Of a DNA stretch of 64,000 nucleotides, positions 1-7,231 are shown in pieces. Made by a program: the position numbers and the translations under genes. Positions within the stretch are counted from its first letter, which is position 1; each line of letters starts with the position of its first letter. The DNA is from Tranquillimonas rosea (lineage in GTDB: Bacteria; Pseudomonadota; Alphaproteobacteria; Rhodobacterales; Rhodobacteraceae): assembly GCF_900111315.1 (NCBI RefSeq), contig NZ_FOGU01000001.1, positions 1-64,000 of the forward strand, read 5' to 3'. The notes under the pieces were generated by a model. The model worked only from the letters and a program-made list of their open reading frames with translations, was not told the DNA's origin and ran no database searches.

Positions 1-325
1 ACGACGTCCTCGCCTACATGGACTTCCCCCGCGAACACTGGGCTCAGATCGCGTCGACGAACCCACTCGAACGGGTGAACCGCGAGATCAAGCGCAGGTC
101 CGACGTCATCGGCATCTTCCCCAACGACGAGGCCATCGTCCGCCTCGTCGGCGCGCTGATGCTCGAGACCAACGACGAGTGGACGGTCGCGCGACGCTAC
201 ATGAGCCTTGAAACCCTTGCGCGTGTCACCGACACTCCCACCGTAAGGCTGCCCGCTGTGGCGTCCTGATCAAGCTTGGACCTCTCCGAAGGTCGGCGCT
301 CCTACACCATCCCACGGGACACTAC
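1..325 (+). mobile_element. Right end of an IS256-type insertion sequence, cut by the window edge
   Basis: Bases 3-269 encode the C-terminus of a Mutator/IS256-family transposase. They are followed by about 55 noncoding bases ending in ACGGGACACTACC, which would be a plausible right terminus. The left end lies outside the window, so the inverted repeat cannot be checked. The stop codon of the neighbouring hydrolase (322-324) falls at this presumed terminus, so the insertion may have replaced the last codons of that gene. The element is not a copy of the intact IS256-type element at 7135-8513, because the transposase C-termini differ clearly. Confidence 0.55.
3..269 (+). CDS. IS256-family (Mutator-type) transposase, C-terminal fragment
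   Basis: The frame is open from the left edge and ends with TGA at 267-269. It gives about 88 C-terminal residues, including HWAQIASTNPLERVNREIKRR, the block that carries the catalytic glutamate of the DDE triad in IS256-type transposases (the E of NPLER). The following RYMSLETLARV segment is also typical of the C-terminus in the subgroup found in high-GC bacteria. The two catalytic aspartates would lie upstream, outside the window, so intactness cannot be judged. The enzyme would catalyse cut-and-paste/copy-out transposition of its own element. Confidence 0.85.
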   Translation, partial: DVLAYMDFPREHWAQIASTNPLERVNREIKRRSDVIGIFPNDEAIVRLVGALMLETNDEWTVARRYMSLETLARVTDTPTVRLPAVAS

Positions 326-1641
326 CCGATGCCGAGGCGGGGGGAGATCAACATCGCGCAGAGCAGGATTGCCAGCGGCAAGAGCCTTTGCACCATCGCC
401 GCAACCCGACCGGATCGCGCGACCTGCAACGCGTCCGCCAAGCAGAACGGGATGGTCCCGAACATTAGGCCGCCCATGAGCCAAAGGCGCGGGCCGGTGG
501 GCACGAACGCCGCCCCGTAGCGGTCCAGGGCAGGCGCAAAGACGCACAGGCCCCAGATCAGAAGAAGGACGACAGCCAGTGAGCGGATGCTCTGCGGGCG
601 AATTCCGGACCGCCACAAGAGCGCAATCTGGATTATCCCCCAGGTTCCGAAGAATGCGGTCAGGGCGCCGAACGCAACGAGCCCCCCCGCGCCCGACGGG
701 ATAATCGTCACGGCCAGAAGAGCTGGTGTAATGGGCGCTGCGAGTATCACCCATGCGTGACGGCCCAGCCGCACCGGACGAGGCGCGGTTGGTCCCAGCA
801 CCGTGCTGAGCGGCCACGTCAGCGCAACGAGCGCCGCCAATAGAGCGAAGAGCCACGGACCGATGTGGGGCAGGGCCCCTTGAGGCTCACGTGCGGTCGC
901 ACCGGCAATCCAGTCGCGCAACTCGGTCAAAGTGAACGGGCTGTAGAGCACGCCGACATGGCCGACCCACGGAGCGGATACGGCGCGACGCTCGACAGTG
1001 CCAAGCGCGACGGTCTCTCCCTCGGTCGCGTCTGGATCGAGCTGGCGAAGGCGGTCGAGCGCGACCGTGCGCAACCGGTGTTCCCGCGCACCTGATACGA
1101 TCAGCAAACTTTCGGGCGCTTCGGGGGTAACGGCGTCGGAGTACATCGAAATCGCGACGACCGCAGCGGTAGCGTCGATCCGCTCCGCGGCGCGGATCAC
1201 GACGTCGGTCGCCATCGAATGTCCGACCAAAGACACCGGACCGATCACGCTCGGCAAGCCAACCGCCGCGCGCGACACGGCGATGGTCTGAGTCACCAGT
1301 TGCGCCGTCGTGCCCTCGATAGAGGTGACATCGGCCGACATCGGCTTGGAATTGCGACCGTGGCCGTGGAAATCGAATGCGGCAACCACGAAACCTGATC
1401 GCGCCAAAGCGATCGAGATCGGTTGCATCATCTGCCGCGATCCTGCGTAGCCGTGCGCCACGACCACAAGCGGACCGCCATCCGCGCTATCGGATTGCCA
1501 GATCGTGACAGGGGTCTTCGCGAGGAAAAGCTTCTCAGCCGAAACGCCCGTGCGCTGGCGTTCGAGCATCGTAACGGAAAGTACGGCAAAAAGAATTGCT
1601 GCCGTCGCGAAGATCATATGCACCATTCGAGTCATCTGCAT
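322..1641 (-). CDS. Membrane-anchored alpha/beta hydrolase
   Basis: The 439-residue protein starts with a hydrophobic segment (about residues 8-25), then an alpha/beta-hydrolase domain to about residue 255. The domain shows VVVAHGYAG (oxyanion-hole strand), FDFHGHG, and GHSMA as the nucleophile elbow, so the serine of GHSMA is the likely catalytic residue. A late acid and histidine (GHVGVL) are plausible. The C-terminal 180 residues contain about five or six hydrophobic membrane segments, so the catalytic domain is probably tethered to the membrane. The substrate is unknown. No neighbour shares its strand, and it lies between two insertion sequences. Its C-terminus abuts the end of the left IS and may be altered by that insertion. 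Confidence 0.82.
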   Translation of the reverse strand: MQMTRMVHMIFATAAILFAVLSVTMLERQRTGVSAEKLFLAKTPVTIWQSDSADGGPLVVVAHGYAGSRQMMQPISIALARSGFVVAAFDFHGHGRNSKPMSADVTSIEGTTAQLVTQTIAVSRAAVGLPSVIGPVSLVGHSMATDVVIRAAERIDATAAVVAISMYSDAVTPEAPESLLIVSGAREHRLRTVALDRLRQLDPDATEGETVALGTVERRAVSAPWVGHVGVLYSPFTLTELRDWIAGATAREPQGALPHIGPWLFALLAALVALTWPLSTVLGPTAPRPVRLGRHAWVILAAPITPALLAVTIIPSGAGGLVAFGALTAFFGTWGIIQIALLWRSGIRPQSIRSLAVVLLLIWGLCVFAPALDRYGAAFVPTGPRLWLMGGLMFGTIPFCLADALQVARSGRVAAMVQRLLPLAILLCAMLISPRLGIG

Positions 1642-1790
1642 CGGTGTGAAGATAGTGCGAGGGCGAAGGGTCGTCGCGAAGCCAATTATAAATGCTCGAA
1701 CGATGCTGCGTGCTGAATCCGACGGCCGCTCTGGGGGAGCCGCGCCGCAGCGATGAAGATCTTGTCGAAGGTCCGGTAATGGGATGTGCC

Positions 1791-1854
1791 GGCTGCTTCC
1801 CCCACCGTCGGGTTATCCTGAACCGGGATCGTCCGCGTCAAAGGAGAAGCAGCC
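1791..1854 (+). promoter_or_regulatory. Inverted repeat in the IS110 transposase leader
   Basis: GGCTGCTTC (1791-1799) is repeated as its exact complement GAAGCAGCC (1846-1854), directly before the ATG at 1855. The 46-base interval includes most of the AAGGAG ribosome-binding site (1841-1846). A transcript could therefore fold so that the start region is closed. It could limit transposase translation or be part of an element-encoded structured RNA; the sequence alone does not decide. Confidence 0.35.
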
Positions 1855-2922
1855 ATGTGTGCGAAGAAGACAGGAAGCCTTGAAGACCTCGCGGTTGTCG
1901 GCATCGACATCGGCAAGGATACGTTCCACCTGGTCGGGTTCGACCGCTCCGGTCAGGCGGTTCTGCGCAAGCAGATCAAGCGGCTCGCCTTGAATTCCAC
2001 GTTCGACAAGCTGCCGCGATGTGTTGTCGGGATGGAGGCCTGCCTGAGTGCCCATTTCGTCAGCCGGACGCTGCGCGGCATGGGGTTCGACCCGCGGATC
2101 ATCCCGGCGATTTACGTGAAGCCGTTCAACAAGGGACAGAAGAACGACTACAACGACGCCGAGGCGATCGCCGAAGCGGCTCTGCGGCCCAACCTCCGGA
2201 CGGTGACCGAGAAGACTCAGGACCAGCTCGATCTTCAGGCCCTGCATCGCGTCCGGGCGCGGCTGGTCTCGCGGCGTACCGCGACCATCAACCAGATCCG
2301 CGCCTTCCTGATCGAACAAGGCATCACCGTCAGGTCGGGACTGCGGGCGCTGAGAAACTCCTTCGAGACGATCCTCGAACAACGTCGCGAGGAGATATCT
2401 CCTCGCATGTGAAGTATTCTGATCGGGCTCTACGGCGACTGGCTTTGGCTCGACGACCGGATCGCGGCGGTGTCGAAGGAGATCGAGGAGATCAGCCAAA
2501 CGGAGGAGAGTTGCGCGAACATCATGTCGATCCCGGGCATCGGGCCCATGATTTCGACGGCCATGGTCGCGGCGGTCGGACAGGGCGAGGCCTTCGACCG
2601 GGGCCGCGACTTCGCGGCCTGGGTTGGGCTGGTGCCCCGACAGTTCAGCACGGGTGGCCGCACGATCTTGGGACGGATCACCAAGCGGGGAAGCCGATAC
2701 CTGCGCATGCTCTTCGTGCAGGCCGCCAAGGTGATTATGATGCGACCCCACCGTTGGCAAGACTTCAGCTTTGGCGCGTGGCTCGAGCAGGCTGTCTCCC
2801 GCATGCCGAGGAACAAGGCCGCCGTGGCCCTGGCCAACAAGCTTGCCCGCATCGCGTGGAGCATCCTTCGTCACGGCACGCGCTTCGACACGATAAGAGA
2901 TGAGACCATGGAAGCGATCTGA
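1855..2922 (+). pseudogene. IS110-family transposase with one in-frame TGA
   Basis: The reading frame runs from ATG 1855 to TGA 2920-2922 and is broken only by a TGA at 2410-2412 (codon 186). Both halves are in the same frame, so there is no frameshift. The N-terminal half is a RuvC-like DEDD domain: D18 in GIDIGKD, E61 in GMEAC, D98 and D101 in KNDYNDAEAI. The C-terminal half is the Transposase_20 domain with SIPGIGPMIS and TKRGSRYLR, whose serine is the conserved catalytic residue of the family. In relatives an arginine commonly follows PRM here, so a CGA-to-TGA change is the simplest origin. Unless the stop is read through, the element is inactive. An AAGGAG ribosome-binding site precedes the ATG. 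Confidence 0.9.
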
Positions 2923-3350
2923 CCGCTTCCCGGTCATCACGAAGTTCGCGAAAGAGAACAGCATGGAACGGAGAAACTACGCCCCCAGAGTCTGACGGCC
3001 CAAATGGTCATCACTGACCTTTCCGGTAATGAGACCAAGGTGCGTGCGTAACCCCATCGAGGCCACGGCCCGCGAGCCGACAAACAGGCCGGATACATAT
3101 GAGCGATTTCCGAAGCCGCGCCGAATTCTCGATTGCGAACAGCAGCCGGCACATACAAATGGGCCGGAGCGACGCCGCGCTGGCGGTCGCCGAGCAAGTG
3201 CCCCGCCGCGCCGCCGCATGTCAGCTTCGAGCGCTGCGTGGCGCTCGCTGCGCCTGTGACGTTGGGCGGTTCGGTCATCAACATTGGTTGGTTGTTGCCG
3301 ATCACCGAAAAATGATTAGCTCCCCAGCTTTGGGCGTTGCTGAACCATGA
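2923..3350. other. Gene-free stretch: IS110 right flank and spacer
   Basis: No convincing gene is seen. The first about 110 bases are probably the noncoding right end of the IS110-type element; in IS1111-like members this side carries the bridge RNA. GGTCATCAC is repeated at 2932-2940 and 3006-3014. The rest, up to the convergent end of the LytTR gene at 3351, shows neither coding periodicity nor a clear terminator. Confidence 0.4.
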
Positions 3351-4154
3351 TCATAGCCAGCCTGCCGCTTTGAGTTCCCGGCGGTAGGACCGACCCACCG
3401 GCACGCGGCGGTCGTCGGCCAATCGCAGGAGGATGCGCTGGCCGTCACGCTCGACGCCATCCACGGCATCGGCAGCCACCCACCACGAACGGTGGACGCG
3501 TTGGCCGAGGCTACCCAGTTCGCGCACGGCGTCCTCCATGCGGCACAGGATCATCTCCGACCCGGCCGAATGGTGAACCTTGAGGTAGTGGTCCTGCATC
3601 TCGAGGCAGAGGAGCTGCCCGCCAAGCGGGGCCGACAGGCGCGCCGCAAAGAGCGACTGGCCGACGGTGCCCGCCTGTCGAGCCTCCATCTCTTCAGGCT
3701 GCGCGACTGACGACGCGCTCTTGGGCGGTGCGGACTCCGGCATAGCCGCGATCCGCTCCTGCATGTCCTCCCATGTGTAGACGGGCAGCGAGATCGCGGC
3801 GAGCAGCAACAAAACCCGCCCGAACAGGACTACCACCTCGTCCGGCCAGCCGATCCCCGAAAGCCCGTTTGCCAGCGCCACCACCCCGGTTGCGGGCACT
3901 GCCGCGAAACAGGCACCCATGAGCGGCACCGTCAGCCAAGGCATCGGCGACCGTTCGCCCGCCACCTCATCCAGTCGGCGCAGGACAGCATCGGCCAACA
4001 GCCAGTTCACGGAGATGACTGCCAGCCAATAGGCGAGCCGCGGCACCGCGGGCAGCAGGTCGAACGTCCCGAACGGCCCGATGAGCCCCAGCACGAGGCC
4101 CACGCCGATCGGCGGGCCCAGGCGGAGGGACAGGCGGGCAAGTCGTTCGCGCAT
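3351..4154 (-). CDS. Membrane-bound LytTR-family transcription regulator
   Basis: The 267-residue protein has four hydrophobic segments in its first 140 residues, a proline/alanine-rich linker, and a C-terminal LytTR DNA-binding domain from about residue 165. Visible landmarks are LEMQDHYLKVHH, MEDAVRELG, VHRSWWVA and the ending GRSYRRELKAAGWL. LytTR domains bind direct repeats upstream of their targets. The gene is divergent from the DUF2306-like membrane protein at 4289, with 134 bases between the starts, an arrangement common for this type of regulator with a nearby membrane target. No receiver domain is present, so the signal would be sensed through the membrane part. Confidence 0.88.
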   Translation of the reverse strand: MRERLARLSLRLGPPIGVGLVLGLIGPFGTFDLLPAVPRLAYWLAVISVNWLLADAVLRRLDEVAGERSPMPWLTVPLMGACFAAVPATGVVALANGLSGIGWPDEVVVLFGRVLLLLAAISLPVYTWEDMQERIAAMPESAPPKSASSVAQPEEMEARQAGTVGQSLFAARLSAPLGGQLLCLEMQDHYLKVHHSAGSEMILCRMEDAVRELGSLGQRVHRSWWVAADAVDGVERDGQRILLRLADDRRVPVGRSYRRELKAAGWL

Positions 4155-4288
4155 CGTGAAGGTATCTTAGCATGCCGTTCGCGCAATTTCCCAACCGTTT
4201 CCGCAACTTCGCTGGCCCGGCCCGGTGCAGCGTCGCTATCCCCGCCGCATCACGAAAACCACATTTCCCTGCATCGGAGTCCTCTCCC

Positions 4289-4924
4289 ATGATCCAGATG
4301 ATCCTGTTCCTGCACATCATGGCGGGCATCGCGGCGCTGGCCGCGGCCGGCATTGCCGTCGGCAGCGCCAAGGGTGGCCGACTGCACCGGGGCTCAGGTA
4401 ACATCTACACGCTCGCCATGGCCATCGTCGGGATCAGCGCACTGGTGCTGGCCCTGGTCCACCCTAATCCGTTCCTGTTCGCGGTGGGCGTGTTCAGCCT
4501 CTACCTGGTCTTTACCGGCTGGCGGGCGGCAGTGGTGCGCGACGGTAAGCCTCGGCGCTTCGACCATGCCGGCGGTGCGGTGATGACGCTCTCGGGGCTC
4601 GGCATGCTGGGCTGGGGCGCGCAGGGCGTGCTCATGGGCAAAGGTGCGCACCCGGTGATCCTGTTGGTTTTCGGCTCCATCGGCCTGACTCTGGCGCTGT
4701 CTGACTGGCGCGACTGGGCGCGCGGACCCGTCGCCGGCAAGGTGCGCATCTCGCGACACTTGAGCCGTATGCTCGGTGGCACCATCGCCACCATCACCGC
4801 GGCGGCCGTCGTGAACCTCGCGTTCCTGCCCGATCTCTTAGTGTGGCTTGGCCCCACCGCGCTGATCACCCCCCTCATCTTCTGGTGGACCGCCCGCGTG
4901 ACGCGCGGTGCCATCCGCGCCTGA
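4289..4924 (+). CDS. DUF2306-like multi-pass membrane protein
   Basis: The 211-residue protein has about six to seven hydrophobic segments and the typical early motif KGGRLHRGSGNIYTLAM (small loop with histidine after the first helices). The upstream reading frame extends to 4172, but ATG 4289 fits the family N-terminus and has CGGAG about ten bases before it. The function of the family is unknown. It faces the LytTR regulator at 3351-4154, which is the most likely regulator. It is followed after 16 bases by the remnant of a serine hydrolase gene, so the unit was probably once a two-gene operon. Confidence 0.75.
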   Translation: MIQMILFLHIMAGIAALAAAGIAVGSAKGGRLHRGSGNIYTLAMAIVGISALVLALVHPNPFLFAVGVFSLYLVFTGWRAAVVRDGKPRRFDHAGGAVMTLSGLGMLGWGAQGVLMGKGAHPVILLVFGSIGLTLALSDWRDWARGPVAGKVRISRHLSRMLGGTIATITAAAVVNLAFLPDLLVWLGPTALITPLIFWWTARVTRGAIRA

Positions 4925-4940
4925 TCCTTCGATAGGAGAC

Positions 4941-5126
4941 ACGACCAAGCCTGCACGCCGCCTTATCCGCATCGGCCTCTGGACGCTCGCCGCGCACGCT
5001 GTCCTGATTCTTGCCGCCTTCCTGTGGCTTCGGCAGACTCCGGACTGAGCGGGAATCACCCTGTTCTGGGAAAGTCACCGGGTCGAGAACTTCCGCGCCA
5101 TCGCGCAGGCTGTGACGGGCGAATAA
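4941..5126 (+). pseudogene. Remnant of a serine hydrolase (beta-lactamase-like) gene
   Basis: One frame reads as a positively charged start (KPARRLIRIG), a membrane segment (LWTLAAHAVLILAAFLWL), an in-frame TGA at 5046-5048, then GITLFWESHRVENFRAIAQA and a TAA at 5124-5126. The piece FWESHRVENFR resembles the start of membrane-anchored class-C-type serine hydrolases. No ATG is in place: after AGGAG (4934-4938) the possible start codons are ACG (4941) or AAG (4947). The catalytic SxxK region and the rest are missing or unrecognisable. It is read as a decayed gene that followed the DUF2306-like gene; the family assignment is tentative. Confidence 0.42.
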
Positions 5127-5358
5127 ACCATCTCGCATCCCGTCTCCTGGCACCGGGAATGGAATTATTTCACTGAGATGTATAGCGACCACTGGTTGAG
5201 TCCGGTTTGTCCGCACTCCCGCTGTTCGCGCCAGCCGCAGCGGATGACCGGGCCGCACCTGTTGTCGTGGTTACTCCCCGTCGGTAGGCTTCGCCGAGCA
5301 AAGGATCGCCCCGGCAGCCTGCGCTTTCCCCTATATTCAAGCAATTCGAGGATGGCAC

Positions 5359-5881
5359 ATGTGTGACCATATGATCGTCGTGACCGGCGGCCCCGGCTCC
5401 GGCAAAAGCAGTTTGATCAACGCGATGGCGCGACGCGGCTTCTTAACGATGCCGGAAGCCGGACGGGCGATTATCAAGGATCAGGTCCGGATTGGCGGAT
5501 CGATCGCTCTTCGCCGAGCTAATGCTGGGATGGGAGCTGCGCTCCTACCAGGAAGCGCTTGGATTGGATGCGACCGTTATCATGGATCGCGGAATACCCG
5601 ATGTGGTCGGATATCTGGCGCTCTGCGGTCTGCCGGTCCCAGCTCATATCGAGACGGCGGCGCGGCTGCATCCCTACGGCAAACGGGTCTTCCTTGCCCC
5701 GTACTGGGACGAGATTTTCACCCGGGACGCCGAGCGCAAGCAGGATCGGGAAGAGGCCGAGCAGACAGGCCAGGTGATGGCCGAGACCTATACCCGGCTT
5801 GGCTACGAGGTCGTCGAGCTTCCCCTGGCTGGTATTCACGAGCGCGCCGATTTCATAGCGGCCAGCTGGAAGACATTATGA
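5359..5881 (+). pseudogene. AAA-type ATPase/kinase, frame-disrupted
   Basis: The N-terminal part (from 5359, or from the second methionine at 5371) shows a P-loop GGPGSGKSS followed by RRGFLTMPEAGRAIIKDQ. At about 5500 the homologous reading continues in another frame (5492-5881) as ADRSLFAELMLGWELRSYQEAL and further. Compared with the family pattern, a few codons are missing between IGG and ADR, so a small deletion changed the frame. The second half contains MDRGIPDV and ends normally. Together the two pieces match the length of small AAA_28-type ATPases, whose substrate is mostly unknown. In its present state the gene should give no full product unless the break is an assembly error. Confidence 0.8.
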
Positions 5882-6214
5882 CGCCTACTGGCGCGCGACG
5901 GCAACTTTGTCCGCAGACAACCAGTTCGCCGTCGGCTCGATTTTGCAGTCGCGGCGAAGGTCGGCTCTGCGGGCGCGCCCGCAGCATCTTGAAGTGGCAG
6001 TCGATGTCCGCAAAGGGCCGTCCGCTCCCGCCTTCTGGGTCGGGCCAATCGCAGCTCGCCGCGCTGCCGCGGGTCCGCTTCGAGCCCAGACCTACATGCA
6101 CGCGACTGTGGTCGAATGCCGGCTTTAATTTGTTAGGCAGATACAGCACGTTGTCCCGACTGTCGATGTGCCGAAATCTGCGGTTGTTACACGATGCCCA
6201 CAACTGTGATGGCG
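5882..6214. other. Gene-free spacer in the accessory region
   Basis: No reading frame here looks like a real protein. Base composition changes within the stretch, from GC-rich on the left to clearly AT-richer from about 6120, which suggests a junction between DNA of different origin. No repeat or terminator was recognised. Confidence 0.4.
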
Positions 6215-6829
6215 TTAGTTCTTGTCAGTAAGAGGGGTTCTATAGACCAACGGCTTTTGCGGACCGGATGGCAAATCGACCTCAATTTGGTCGCCGGGCT
6301 TCACGTCGCCACTCTTGGTGACGATCGCCATAACGCCTGCTTTCCGAACCACGCCTTCAGGCGTTGCCACCTTGCAGTAGTCAAGTAGTCCGGCTTGAAA
6401 GTGGTTGATTTGATGACAAGGATTTCTGAGGCCAGTGAGTTCAATTTCCGCCTCGGCACCCAGTCGTAGCCGCGCTCCAGTTGGTAGGTTAAGCAAACTG
6501 ACGCCTCGCGTGGTAATGTTCTCACCAAGATCACCTGGTTGAAGGAAGTGCCCTTCCTCCGATACGTCGTCGAAGAACTCAGCCTGGATCAAATGAACCT
6601 GTCGTAGGTTCGGCTGATCACCAAAACGCTTGATGTGAAAAAGGTGTTGATCGGAACGACCGGCGTGGACGTCTCCTTCGACACCGAAACTTTCAATGAG
6701 GCGAATGATAGTTTGTGAAATTTTGCTGAACTCATGCGCAACACCGCTTTGAACGCCGATGACACGGGGACTCTGGCTTGATGCGTTGAAATTATCGTTA
6801 TGGCAAACCGCGTCGAATTCGTTTTGCAT
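6215..6829 (-). CDS. MOSC-domain protein (YiiM-like)
   Basis: The 204-residue protein carries the MOSC core: VEGDVHAGRSDQHL, VHLIQAEFFDD, PGDLGENITTRGVSLLNLP and LTGLRNPCHQI, where the cysteine in NPC is the conserved residue of the family. MOSC domains are sulfur-carrier domains related to the C-terminus of molybdenum cofactor sulfurase, and stand-alone members such as YiiM take part in detoxification of N-hydroxylated compounds. The substrate here is unknown. The gene stands alone on its strand. It is noticeably less GC-rich than the core genes, with many AT-ending codons, so recent acquisition is likely. Confidence 0.85.
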   Translation of the reverse strand: MQNEFDAVCHNDNFNASSQSPRVIGVQSGVAHEFSKISQTIIRLIESFGVEGDVHAGRSDQHLFHIKRFGDQPNLRQVHLIQAEFFDDVSEEGHFLQPGDLGENITTRGVSLLNLPTGARLRLGAEAEIELTGLRNPCHQINHFQAGLLDYCKVATPEGVVRKAGVMAIVTKSGDVKPGDQIEVDLPSGPQKPLVYRTPLTDKN

Positions 6830-7134
6830 GTGTCAACTCGTGTTAAGACATGCGTTGGTTAACGTTAACGCCTACGGACCGGCCAACATGGCAATCTTAA
6901 CAATGTTAGCAACAGGCGTATAAGCCTACAAGCGGACGTTGGGGCAGGCGCAACGAATTCACCCTTCGTCCGCGCTGCCGACCTCAGGCTACTGCATGAT
7001 GCTGCTGCCTTCATGAATGGCCGGTTCAGTGCAGCTGCGGCGCGGCGTTAGCGGGCGCCATGGGCGGCCGCTTTGGGCCGGTCGCGACAGGCGCACTCAT
7101 GCTGCGACTGCGAAGCCTCCTAAGGCCAACGCGG
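6830..7134. other. Gene-free, AT-rich spacer left of the IS256-type element
   Basis: No gene is recognised. The first half is AT-rich (GTTAAGACATGCGTTGGTTA and following) and may hold the promoter of the MOSC gene, which starts at 6829. The end contains the left copy of the target duplication of the IS256-type element. Removing that element joins this stretch directly to 8523 onward, where no gene begins until the arsH remnant. Confidence 0.4.
7126..7134. repeat. Left target-site duplication, CCAACGCGG
   Basis: CCAACGCGG at 7126-7134 is found again at 8514-8522, exactly outside the inverted repeats of the IS256-type element. An 8-9 base duplication is normal for this family. The ninth base may be chance identity. 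Confidence 0.8.
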
Positions 7135-7160
7135 GAGATATAGCTGAAAGTTGGTGATGG
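7135..7160 (+). repeat. Left terminal inverted repeat of the IS256-type element
   Basis: Twenty of the 26 positions match the complement of 8488-8513. The longest identical block is AAAGTTGGTGA. A further two Gs outside the repeat also match on both sides but belong to the direct repeat. Confidence 0.85.
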
Positions 7161-7231
7161 CCCCTGAGGGGCGGCATATCATGGCGGTGTCGAGACGCCG
7201 TCAATTCTCCGAAGAGAAAGGGATATGCCAC

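Larger units (their letters stand above)
1772..3031 (+). mobile_element. IS110/IS1111-type insertion sequence, probable limits
   Basis: The transposase gene 1855-2922 defines an IS110-family element. The 10-base sequence TCCGGTAATG occurs at 1772-1781 and again at 3022-3031, 1,250 bases apart. That is close to the usual length of such elements and is the best visible guess for the boundaries. IS110 elements lack ordinary terminal inverted repeats and recombine through a short core guided by a noncoding bridge RNA, so a short direct repeat at the ends is expected. The exact ends remain inferred. The element lies between the hydrolase and the LytTR regulator. Confidence 0.5.

Noticed and set aside
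1813-2964. 383-codon frame antisense to the IS110 transposase
   Set aside because: It is a shadow of the GC-rich transposase frame and has no family features. The sense strand has the DEDD and Transposase_20 motifs.
2937-3350. Frames of 60-120 codons right of the IS110 element
   Set aside because: No motif, mutual overlap on both strands and no good start sites.
5907-6128. Frames of 60-110 codons between the AAA ATPase remnant and the MOSC gene
   Set aside because: No ribosome-binding site, no recognisable motif, arginine-rich composition typical of noncoding GC-rich DNA.
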